DNA of 64,000 nt from Congeria kusceri. Lineage: Eukaryota > Mollusca > Bivalvia > Myida > Dreissenidae. The stretch spans positions 45,133,048 through 45,197,047 of the forward strand of contig CM051034.1 in assembly GCA_027627225.1 (NCBI GenBank), given 5' to 3'. Shown in pieces: positions 1 through 10,350 of this stretch (the first letter of the stretch is position 1; each line of letters begins with the position of its first letter). The position numbers and the translations under genes are program-made. The notes beneath the pieces were generated by a model that saw nothing but the letters and a program-made list of their open reading frames with translations, did no database searches and was not told the origin of the DNA.

Positions 1-2469
1 CTACATGTATTTCACTGTGTCATGTAAGGCGTGCTTCCATTTTGGTCATTAGCGAAGATTAAAAATATTTTTATTTCGACCATCTACTAATTTAAAGATT
101 GATGTACTGGCCTACACCAAAGCAGTATCAGTGGTGTACGGCTGCACACCGCCAAGTGGCGTTACAAATTAATCCAGGACCGCACTTGCCGCCTACAGTG
201 GGTTTATGTTTAGAAGAGACTTCCTCGAAACAGAAAATACCATAAAAGTGGAAAGTGCCGTCCTGGATTGGCCAGTACGGACTTCACAGGCTTATCCGGA
301 ATGACACTTTACGCACATGCATTAAGCCCGGTTTTCCCACGACACGCCTCAACATTGTTTGTATCTAAAACTAAATGATACATTATGAGTTCGTTAAACC
401 GTATATACCGGTATTCAATAAATGCATTTATGTTTCTTTGAAACTACTTACGTCTTAGTTCCTTGCATATCCGATTTCGGAAGCTCATTTAACAAAAAGT
501 TTGTGTAAAATTAATGAGCTTGGTGTAAAATCGAGCAGCCAATAAACGAATTCCTATCTGAAATATTATTTGAAAAAAAAACACACACACTTTAAATTGG
601 CACACTAATGATTAAACAATTTGCAAATGGAAAAGATGTATTGTATTTCGTATTAATTCCTTTTCTTTAAATAAAAGAACTCATTGTTTATAGAAGTTAA
701 ACTTAAGTGATTCTGCTATCTTCTTGATTATTTGAGAAGTCTAGACTGGAACGTTCTATAAGTAATAACTAGTTAAATATTCGCTATGTTTCATAAAGGG
801 AATTTAAGTTAAAACGAATCGTTCAACACCGAGTATACGCATGATTTTGATGAGAACAAAATTGCGAGACAACATCTCAGAGCATCGGTCAAACGCAAGG
901 CGGTTGAGCCCATCGCATCTAGACCTTCAAAGCTGATACGCTCAGAATTACAAGGGGGTAGGCGGGTAACAAGTAAAAATCTTCAATCGAAAGATCTAAA
1001 AAACTGCTTTGGCTATATACAGATGCAGACACAAAGAGATGCCTGCGTCTTCTAAAGATCGTCCAACAGTGTCCTATTTGATCTTTAAGGATGCTGAAAA
1101 GGGGATCGTCATATTTTCCTGTACCAGCAACCCTCAGTGTTCGTGATCTTTAAAAAAATTTTGATTGATGGGACATTGAAATGTTGTGCAAAATACTTTC
1201 ATCAAATGTACAGTGCACGTGGTCTTAAAAACTGACTCAACATTCCGCTCGTAAATAAATTTAAAAAAATCAAGGGGCGCAAATGATATCTATAATTTGG
1301 GACGCAAATGTTATATATTTCTGGGTGCATATGATATATGAAAGTGGCGCATTTGATATGCTAATTAGCGCAAACGAGGTTTTTCGTTCATCACCAACAA
1401 TAATCTCCTCTGCTGTGTAGCAATATTCGGCGCATAAGATACAGGATAATTGAGTATATATGCCTTGTTAGGCTTAAGAATAATTTTGAGTCCCATTTTT
1501 GTTTTTGTTGTTGTTGTATTCAGGTATTGTTTTTATTTTGCTACTGTACTGACTATTTTTAATTGAAACAGCCAATCACGTATAGTATCAACCATTTCTA
1601 CATGTCATCATATTTTATTTTATTTTTTTATAACTTTTACTGTAGCAAGCATTCTGTCCATTGCGCACATAAGAAAAAAATGTGTAGCGTTGTGTCATTG
1701 AATGCCGAAAATCTAATGTGTAGTCATATGAGCCACGTGGCGACATAAGAACGCCATTTTAACTCAATTTAATCTTTATTTGAATAAAAATACACACAAA
1801 GAATCAAAACAAAACGAAACAAAATTAATAATTTAATTGAGTATTAGAAGAATATATTTGTAAAGACCATTGTTTTAACTATTCGTAGATGAATACTGGA
1901 CTCATCGCCCTGTACCAGGGGCATGCAGTGTTCATGAGTTACACGCTCTCCAATTATCCTCACACTAATTAACCAATGTCTCTTGAAATACTATATTCCG
2001 CCAGACTATACGTGTAAATGACACTTCAAGAAGGAGGTTGGTGCTATTCTTCCCACCACAGACGTCTCCACAAGTGTACAAATAGTGTCATACCCAGTCG
2101 TTGTTTGCTTAATAGTGTTGTATTGCTTTCAAAATGGGAACATACGTTGACAGTTTCACATCAATAACATACGTATAAGGTATGAATATCAGTGTATATA
2201 TTGATTTTATAAATTAAAACAATACAATATTATAAGAAATAAGAACAATGCAAAACTGTTCCACTACATACATAATTTGAAATGTATAACAAACTAACCA
2301 TTCGTTTGCTCCGAATCCAACCATCTTAACTTAAGATCTTATCATTGCATTCGATGTACATATACGTATGTTCGTGCAAAACGCTTAAATAGCTTTGATT
2401 GTACATTTAGTATTTTTTAAAAGCAAAATAATTTCACACCGGACCGGCACTAAAGAAATTAATTATAAC
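1..2469. other. AT-rich stretch, no gene recognised
   Basis: No open frame here looks like a protein; the longest has about 61 codons and low-complexity AT-driven composition. A weak repeated word (cgcaaatgatat and variants) recurs about every 25 bp between 1276 and 1375. It is too degenerate to call a satellite. No tRNA-like cloverleaf or transposon end was seen. Confidence 0.5.
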
Positions 2470-2534
2470 GACAAATCCGAAACAATAGGGTGATATGGAA
2501 CGCCAAAACTGCCTTTTGTTGAGAGAAACTGATA

Positions 2535-3312
2535 TGCTTGGTTAGTTGCATTTGGTTGAGTCAAGCTGGCATTAGGATGAGTGAGATTGGCGGCGTTATG
2601 TTGAGTCAAGTTGACGTTATGTTGAGTCAAGATGGCATTAGGTTGAGTCAAGTTGGCATTATGTTTGGTCAAACTGGCATAAGGTGGAGTCCAAATAGCA
2701 TATGGTTGAGTCTAGTTGGCATTCGTTTGAGTCAATTTGACATTAGGTTGAGTCAATTTGACATTATGTTTGGTCAAATTGGCATAATGTGGGGTTAAAA
2801 TGGCATTACGTTTGGTTAAGATGGCATTAGGTTGAGTCAAACTGGCATTATGTTGGGTCAAGTTGACATATTATATATTGAGGCTATTTTGCATTTGGTT
2901 AAGTCATGTTGGCATTTTGTTGGGTCAAAAAGCAATTTGGTTGAGTCAAGTTGGCATAATGTTCGGTCAAGTTGACATTAGGTTAAGTCAAGTTAACACT
3001 AGATTGAGTCAAATTGGCCTTATTTTGGGTCAAGCTATCATTAGCTTGAGTCAAGTTGACATAATGATTGGTCAAGTTGGCATAAGTTGAAATCAGATTA
3101 TCATTATGTTGAGTCAAGTTGACATTGTGTTGGGTCAAGTTTGCTTAAGGTTATGTCCAGTTTTCACTATGTTGAGTCAAGTTGGTATTAGGTTGGGTCA
3201 AATTTGCATCATGTTTGGTCAAGTTGTCATAAGTTTGAGTCAAGTTGACATTATGTTGGGTCAAGTTGGCATCATATTGAGTCAATTCGGCATAAGGTTA
3301 TATCAAACGTAT
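2535..3312 (+). repeat. 21-bp minisatellite, left arm (about 37 copies)
   Basis: The monomer is close to ttgagtcaagttggcattat plus one base, with variants such as ttgggtcaagttgacat. Because 21 is a multiple of three, frames stay open and read as heptads (LSQVGIM or LGQVDIM types) on this strand and LTQHNAN types on the other. The long frames are therefore a by-product of the period, not evidence of a protein. Confidence 0.9.
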
Positions 3313-3475
3313 GATATGTTGAGTGGTTTTTACTTTATTACCTGTTTATTCTATGAACCGAACATAAGGACCATACCACTCAACAGTGCATTATATTGAC
3401 CGAAGGTTTTATTACCGGAACGCAACATTAAAATACACTGACTTGACATGAAGTAAATACCACTCAACATATCAT
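3313..3475. other. Central segment of the foldback element
   Basis: This spacer separates the two minisatellite arms. Its ends are inverted copies sharing atgatatgttgagtggt (near 3311 and, complemented, near 3457-3475), so the palindrome continues almost to the centre. About 90 bp in the middle appear unpaired and could be the loop. Confidence 0.6.
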
Positions 3476-3890
3476 ACTTTTGGCTTAACATAATGCCAAC
3501 TTGACTCTATCCAATGTCAATTTGACCCAGCATTATGACAACTTGACTCAACCAAATTGCTTTGTGACCCAACAAAACGCTAACTAGACTCAACGTAATG
3601 TCATCTTGACTCAACTTAATGCCAAAAAGACTCAATCATATGTCAACTGGACCCAACATTATGCCATATTGACTAAATATAATGCCATCTTTATCCAACA
3701 TTATGTCAAATTGACTAAACATAATGCCAATTTGACCCAACACAATGCTAACTTGACTCAACCTAGTACCAATTTGACTCAACATAATGAAAACTGGACA
3801 CAACCTATAGCAAACTTGACCCAACATGATGTCAACTTGACTCAAAATAATGCCAGCTTGACTCAACCAAATGCCAACTAACCAAAGATA
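3476..3890 (-). repeat. 21-bp minisatellite, right arm (about 20 copies)
   Basis: The same 21-bp monomer as in the left arm appears in reverse orientation (ttgactcaacctaatgccaa type). The array is about half as long as the left arm, so the two arms have expanded or contracted independently since inversion. Confidence 0.9.
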
Positions 3891-4143
3891 TTAGTTTCTC
3901 TCAACAAAAGGCAGCTTTGGCGTTCCACATGGTGACAAATCGACAAGTATACTGTGTTTGAATAGATGGTTTGCAACCATCCACTTCAAAGAAATAAATC
4001 AGGTCACTTTAACATTAAAAAAGAAAAAATAATTTCAAACTTAACGAATATATACACTATTTTGGACTATAATATACACTTATTCCGATACTTTTTAACT
4101 TTAACTGCAACTGTTGAAGGATTAATGTTTAGGAGTAAATAGC

Positions 4144-4262
4144 TAATACATGGTTGGTGCCGGGATGGAAAAAGTTTATCCGGTGAGGCTTAGGAAATGA
4201 AAATTTTTGTTTTCGGGCCGAACCGGATAAATTTTCTCCTTCCCGGCACCTACCATGTATTA
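4144..4262. mobile_element. Short hairpin (MITE-like) element
   Basis: Arms of about 41 bp at 4144-4184 and 4222-4262 are inverted copies; both read taatacatggt, ggtgccggga and tttatccggt from outside inward. The loop is about 37 bp. No coding capacity and no convincing target-site duplication beyond TA were seen. It could be a miniature inverted-repeat transposon or a single-copy hairpin. Confidence 0.6.
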
Positions 4263-5419
4263 TATTTATCCTGTTTTCTACCCAATTGCATTTTAAAAGT
4301 AGTTTAATTAAAGGTTTATCTTATAACTATTATATTTTATGACGAGCCTAAAATCTTATAACTCGCTAGCATTTATGCATACTTTCCGACAAAATTAGTC
4401 CTCTGTTTCTTACCGGTAATCATTCTAAAATTTTAAAAATAATCTAATTTGCTGACGCCAATAATATTCACGAACAAGAATTAGCATACAGTAGCCACTA
4501 TAAACCAGACATCGATTTTGGAAATGTTGCCTTGCGTCACGCCTACGTCATTCAGTTAAGTTTGAAGTTTACAAAGTGTACAAACTAGGATGCGAGTGTG
4601 TTCGAATTAAAAAAAAATGCCATGTGAATACAATAGTAAGTGTTTCTGTGTTTTGGATGGATTATGTTAATAACATTTAAATCAAAAAGTGTATGCAAAA
4701 TATGCATGGAATTGAATCGGTGAGATTAATCCCATGTGAATTTCAATTTTCTAGAATGTACTTGGATTGTGGGTGGAGAACATCGTGTCCAAGTTAAAGA
4801 GTTTAGTAATTTATAGATGATGATCTGCTCTTCGTTCAGGTTGAATAACATTTCAATGAAAATTTATGTAAAGGGTTTTTTCTTTCATGAATAAATTGTA
4901 TCTTTGTTTTTGATTGAAGAAAGTCTATTCTGAAAGAATAACCCGTTTACATCAAGTGTTTTCAAATGGAATGGAAGGCATATATTGTTTACACCTGTAT
5001 CGATTATGCCATAAATGTGCGGATTCACAATTCATTATGGTAGATAGGATCTCTGTAAAACTAGACAACACGACGTTTTGATGAAAAACTCAGTGAGGAC
5101 ATGTGTATTTCATTTTTTGCCACGTCATTCTGGACGATGTTGCTATTCGGCGCGTAGGAATACACTACTAACTGGATAAACCTTGCCACTTCCTGTTCAC
5201 TGAAGATAGGAAAATGTATACGGTCACCCCTTTATAAGGTAAATGTTGCAGGTAGAAACAGGATAAAACATTATTAAAGCTTATACATTCATGGACTTCT
5301 TGTGATATAAGTAAGTCATCAATAATAACACTTAAACAGTAATTTTTCACATTACCACGTGGTGATGTTTGTGAAACACTTTCAGCAATTGCCATTGATC
5401 TTTTTTAAAGATTTTTAAG
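4263..5419. other. AT-rich stretch, no gene recognised
   Basis: No convincing open frame, repeat or RNA gene is visible. The short minus-strand frame at 5168-5395 (75 codons) has no recognisable motif. Confidence 0.45.
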
Positions 5420-6295
5420 AGAAAAGTTGAACATTATCTGAAACCACACGACAGTCAATCGCCAGAGTTCATTTACAAGACAAAAGTTCCTGTCCGACCT
5501 TACGAGACCATTCTAACATTTGATCAGTATTGCTCGTTTATACCAGTTTCGTTTTTTATTGTCTACCATTGTGTTAGAATATAAATTCGTTTGTATTTGA
5601 GAAGCACACACCTTTTCCATGCATTGACATAAATCATTTAGCAGTTGCAATTCAGGAGTTAAACAATGTTGGAAAAACAAATAAAAAACCACACGATGGT
5701 CGTTTTTTAGAGTTCAATTACAGAACAAAGTATTCGGTCAAAAGTTATTGTGCGATCTTACGTGACTATTCTAACATTCGATATTTCTTGCTCGTTTATA
5801 CCAGTTTTGTTTGCTATAACCTACTTTTGGTTTAGAGTATATATGTGTTTGTATTTGTGAAATACTCGCCTTTAACAGGATTTGAAATATCCTTTAAGAG
5901 TTGCAATGGAGTAGCAGAAAATAAAAATCGGAAAAGATCTGAAACCACGTGAAAGGCGTTTTTAAGAGTTCAATTACAGGACAGTAACCGGGTACAAGTA
6001 CCTGTTCGACCTTACGTAACTATTCTAACATTCGCTCTGTCATGCTCGTTTATACCAGTTTCGTTTAATATAACCTACCTGAAGATTAAAATATAAATCT
6101 GTTTGTATTCGTGAAGCAGTGTCATTGACCAGGATTGAACATAAATTCGTTAACAGTTCCAATTGAGGAGTTGAAAAAATATCGGAACAACATCTGAAGC
6201 CACATGAAGGCCTTTATTCAGGTTCCGATTACCGGACACAGCATTCGGCTACAAGTTCCTGTCCGACCTTACGTGACCATTCGAACACGTTTCAA
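5420..6295 (+). repeat. Tandem satellite of about 250 bp, about 3.4 copies
   Basis: Copies begin with aaaccacacg or variants at 5441, 5686, 5942 and 6197, giving steps of 245, 256 and 255 bp. Shared landmarks in each copy include agagttcaattacag, cgaccttacgtgac, attctaacatt, tgctcgtttataccagttt and tttgtattgtgaa-like words. Neighbouring copies look about 75-85% identical by eye, so this is an old, non-homogenised array. The last copy stops after about 100 bp. Confidence 0.85.
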
Positions 6296-7483
6296 TTTAT
6301 GAAAATTATCAAATTATTCTGTTTTGAAAACAGTGTTTGTAATATCACTTTAAGGAAACCGAACATATTAGATATCTGTAACCTTTGCCAGATATGAGGA
6401 GAGATGGAGAACACTTGGTGTAAGTTGGAAAATAAGATTATAAATTGATTGTGTTTATTTCTTTTACGCATATTAATTTCATGTATTCATTTGACAGACA
6501 TTGTCATTCAAGCACGAATATCTGCTTTGTAATCACATGGACGTATCACACGTTGGAAACATAAACTCATTGACTCGAGAAAAAAAAACAGAGGGTACAT
6601 ATGTTTTGAATTATGAAGATCCATATTCGTGTCAATCTGATTTAAATTTGATCACATGGATTACTCTATATTCATAACAAAATGATCCTACCTCTTGCAA
6701 TAAAGAGCGCATTCCGATGTTTATAAGAGGCTAATTGAAATGATCTGGGTCTAAATTAGCGTTATATGTTTTTCCTGTTACATAGGTTTATTATTATATA
6801 GCATTCATTCACAAAAGTACAATCAAATAATCAACTATGCTACGTACTGCAATGTATAACGGTCTCAGTATGTATATTTGCTTTGCAATACTCTACATAT
6901 AGTTTACTCTACTTTATTTATTTTTTTTATTTCAGAAGTCACATCATACACACAATAATATGATAGAAAGTATGTTTATACAATAAAATATAGTTCAACT
7001 ATACATAGAAACATACTGCTTTATTTATAGTGAAGAATGCGAAGCAGTACTTTTTTGGTGTTTACTTGCTAATTGCATAGAAGTTGTATAACTATCATTA
7101 GTACTCTTGATTGGATTCATACTTCTTTCATAACTCTAATTATAACTCTTTCTACTCTAAGCTAATCTAAGATTAGGTTTTAGGCCTAGACATTTGGAAT
7201 AAATTATTATCTTTTAAATGTTAATATGTACAATGTATTTTTAATTTCCATGAATATAATAAAAACGTATCATTTACTTTTGTATCAATAACTATAACAC
7301 TGTTCAATTTGTTTTCATTGTTGTATTTGCATTTTTAAATCATCAGAATCATCCATAATTCGAGGTTGCACTGTTTCATTCTCAAAATTAATGATTAAAC
7401 GATTCTTTTGACAATTTGTAAAACGTACATGCCAAATAATCCCATTTTAAAATGGAGTGAATTATGCACCTATCAATATTTCC
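6296..7483. other. AT-rich stretch, nothing recognised
   Basis: No open frame of note, no repeat structure and no RNA gene was seen. Confidence 0.4.
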
Positions 7484-7740
7484 CCAAGGAGGGGGGGTAT
7501 CGGCGGGCTGACCCAGGGGAATTTGACTTAATATATTTTTTGTGGTCTAATTCCCCATCCTAAGGTACAGATATTTGTTTAATTCCCACAATGGAAGATG
7601 TTTGGTGTACCAAATGGCCCGGGGGCCAATATAACCAGGATCTAAAATGCGGCCAAAGGCAAAGTCTATTTCCTGGGACCCGGAATCATGCGGCGTGTCA
7701 AATTCCCGCCTGTCGGGAATCGCTTTCAGTCTAAAGTCCC
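7484..7740. other. GC-richer island, possible transposon remnant
   Basis: This 250-bp patch is clearly richer in G and C than its surroundings. It contains a G7 run, ggcccgggggcc, and inverted partial matches (gggaatttgac near 7518 and gtcaaattccc near 7698). It may be a decayed inverted-repeat element, but I cannot define its ends or a family. Confidence 0.35.
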
Positions 7741-8133
7741 ATAATCTGTATCATTATCTATTTTAAACACTTTTGAATGGAAAATTTTCAACTGAATGGT
7801 ATCATTTTCAAAATAATCATTCCATTCGGGATCTCATGTTGGGATTTCTGCGTTACATTTGAGCATATTATGTATTATTCTGTTGCACGAATTATCTGTT
7901 GTTTATCAAGTTGACTAAAATTGGTACATTTATACCTTATAGTGTGCTAATTGTACATTTTGCAATGAGACTATGTACTTGGTTAATATGTTTTGAAAAA
8001 CTGTATTGTGTAAGGCAATATTGATCTGTTAAGTTTTTTGTAGCTCTTGCAATGACAAGAATTCGTCATTGTCCAAAATAATATTTTTAACATATTAACA
8101 GGCATTGTCATACAAGTATTTCCAAACAAGTAT

Positions 8134-8454
8134 TTATTGCTTATCAGTAAACAGTTCTTCTAAAACAGAGGCATATTTTATAGCTTTCACCCTAGAATCA
8201 ATTATTATACACTTAACAAATTCTGAATACTCGTATATAGATAAAACATCAATCAAATCCAAAAAATGATGGTTATTCTTATTTAGCAAATAATGCATAT
8301 AAACTACCTGTATTAATAACTTATTAAAAACATAAATATCATTGCCAAAACCGTCTATTTGCTCCGTCCTTGAATAACTTTCCGTAACCATAATATGTTT
8401 AAACTTGTTATAGTTGCATTTGCGTCTACCATTTAAAGCCTCCCTTCATCAAAC
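8134..8454 (-). other. Unrecognised open frame, about 105 codons
   Basis: The minus-strand frame is open from about 8454 down to a stop at 8134, with the first ATG at 8391 (85 codons from there). The composition is mixed (acidic, hydrophobic and aromatic residues) and looks more protein-like than most frames in the window. I recognise no domain. There is no promoter, no homologous frame elsewhere in the window and no clear splice context. It could be a chance frame or a fragment of a decayed mobile-element protein. Confidence 0.2.
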
Positions 8455-8841
8455 TCGTTTATAATGACGTATAATACTTGGCGTTATATGTTCGCAGTCT
8501 GGTAAGCATTTGACCCAGAAAAGAAGAATACAGTACCATGTGATGATTGTAATTTTACATACGAAAAGGGAAGGCCTTGATTGCCTTAACTTGAGAATAT
8601 AATGGACACCCATAGGTTATTTCTTACTTAGTGTCCAAAATTTACATGTATATATATGTTATTGCATTGATTAATTTTATTAATTAAGGTATTCACGGAT
8701 TATATTTATTTCAAACCAATATAAATACTTGGATTGTATATTGCAGCTTGCTGTTAAATTCCTCAATGTTTTATAATATGTTTGTCCACATTATATAGTC
8801 CTGAACATATATATGTATTCATTTGTAAAAAGATAACTTCG

Positions 8842-8859
8842 AAAAAAAAAAAAAAAAAA
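8842..8859 (+). repeat. Poly-A run (18 bp)
   Basis: An uninterrupted run of 18 A residues. The upstream sequence shows no LINE or SINE body, so it cannot be tied to a retroposon. Confidence 0.9.
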
Positions 8860-10009
8860 CATTTCATTTTTTACATCAGTGTTACATATGTTTTTATACT
8901 TGTTTTCAACAATATTATTGTTCTTTATGAATGTGATTTTTTTTAAATGTCGTATTAATTTATGTTAACATACTTACACTATTCAAATATACATACATAT
9001 ACATAATACTAAAACAAGTCCAGCATATAGGTAAAAGTACCTAAATTGCAATTCAACTATTGAAAGCAAAACAATGAAAAAATAATACAGTGAAATACAT
9101 GACCTGTGAAATAAATATTGTGAAACGAGTTCATACAATAAGAAATGAATCACTTGATAATAGAGTTCATTCATACGTCTATGATACTTACACACATCGG
9201 TGATTAAAATATGATACATACAATACAAAAACACGAACACATGAGTGTTTACAATCAAACATTAATATATAAATGTGCACATACAATAACATCGTGTTCA
9301 ATTCATCTTGTTTCGTAGTACAAGTAATACGTGTAAATATGAAAGTGTTTATACGTGTTATTGTTCAAGATTACTAATCACTGAGTGTTTTCTATCATGG
9401 TTGATGCATAATTATGTTTAATGAAAACAAATAAGTTTTATAATTTTGATTTGTGCAAAATATTAAATACCAAAATATGCATGTGTTTAAATATTTTAAT
9501 GGGAGCCAATTATTATTGACATATATAATTAATTGACCAGAAAGATAATAAAGATAAATTCCATCATAAATTAAATATTCGTTTATCCATTAAATGTAAC
9601 ATTTTAATCCAAAAACTCTTTTTCAAAGCACTGCAAAGTAACGACAGTGAAAACGGGTATGATTATTAAAACATATCAATATAATACATATAAACATGTT
9701 CAAGTATTAGATAAACATTAATGTTACAAAAACATCAAATGAATCAATTTATTAATTCTAAAAACTCACAAGTTCGCATCTACGAAGAAACGACACATCA
9801 AAGATGAATTATTTTGTTATATATTCATACAGTCAGTGCCTGTTTATATATTTTGACGTGTATTCGTGTTCAAAATGCATGTACGTATTAAATACACATA
9901 GTGATAAAGAATAACCTAAAGCTTTGCCTGCTAATACATGTTTGCAGGATACCTGCGCTAGATCGTTGAAGCGTTCGTTGTGGCAGGCGTTCTTGTGTAT
10001 TCCAACCTT
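8860..10009. other. AT-rich stretch, nothing recognised
   Basis: Short frames on both strands have AT-driven composition with no recognisable motif. No repeat or RNA gene was seen. Confidence 0.4.
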
Positions 10010-10350
10010 TAGCAATATTGTCGATATTCTACGAACATTGTCTTGTGAATTTGAAGAGCATTGTCTTGTGATTTCGAAGAGCATTGTATTGTGTTTTCCA
10101 AGAACATTGTCGTGTTTTTTTCAAGAACATTGTCTTATGTATCCAAGAACACAGTCTTGTGTACTTCAATAATATTGTCGTGTGTATTCAAAGAGCATAA
10201 TCGTGTGTATGCCAAGAGCATTGTCTTGTCTATTTCAAGAGCACTGTCCTGTCTATTCCAAGAGCATTTCTGTGTATATTTCAAGTGTATTGTCGTGTGT
10301 ATTGCAAGATTATTGTCGTTATATTCTAGGAGTATCATCGTCTTATTCCA
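10010..10350 (+). repeat. 23-bp minisatellite, about 14 degenerate copies
   Basis: The monomer is near aagagcattgtcttgtctat plus ttc, repeated with a spacing of 22-24 bp. Divergence between copies is high (several changes per monomer). Three overlapping frames of 67-108 codons here are open only because of the repeat. No inverted partner array was found, unlike the 21-bp array further left. Confidence 0.8.

Larger units (their letters stand above)
2495..3930. mobile_element. Foldback element with minisatellite arms
   Basis: The outer 70-80 bp at each end (from 2495 rightward and from 3930 leftward) are inverted copies with about 90% identity by eye; both include the shared words atggaacgccaaa and ttgttgagagaaact. 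Inside them lie two arrays of a 21-bp monomer in opposite orientation, with a central segment that is also partly inverted. This is the layout of foldback (FB-like) elements: long composite inverted repeats, tandem subrepeats and no transposase. A possible 8-bp flanking direct repeat, gacaaatc (2470-2477 and 3934-3941), is offset unequally from the two ends, so it is weak. The element is presumably non-autonomous. Confidence 0.75.

Noticed and set aside
2530..3320. Regular 21-bp repeats as a CRISPR array
   Set aside because: The copies are directly adjacent without unique spacers, and the setting is animal nuclear DNA with retroelements.
2463..3881. Several 69-97-codon frames with heptad repeats on both strands
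   Set aside because: They exist because the minisatellite period is 21 bp. Both strands are open at once and no start or splice context supports a gene.
2470..3941. 8-bp gacaaatc on both sides as a target-site duplication of the foldback element
   Set aside because: It is 17 bp from the left inverted end but 3 bp from the right one, so it may be chance; kept only as a weak note.
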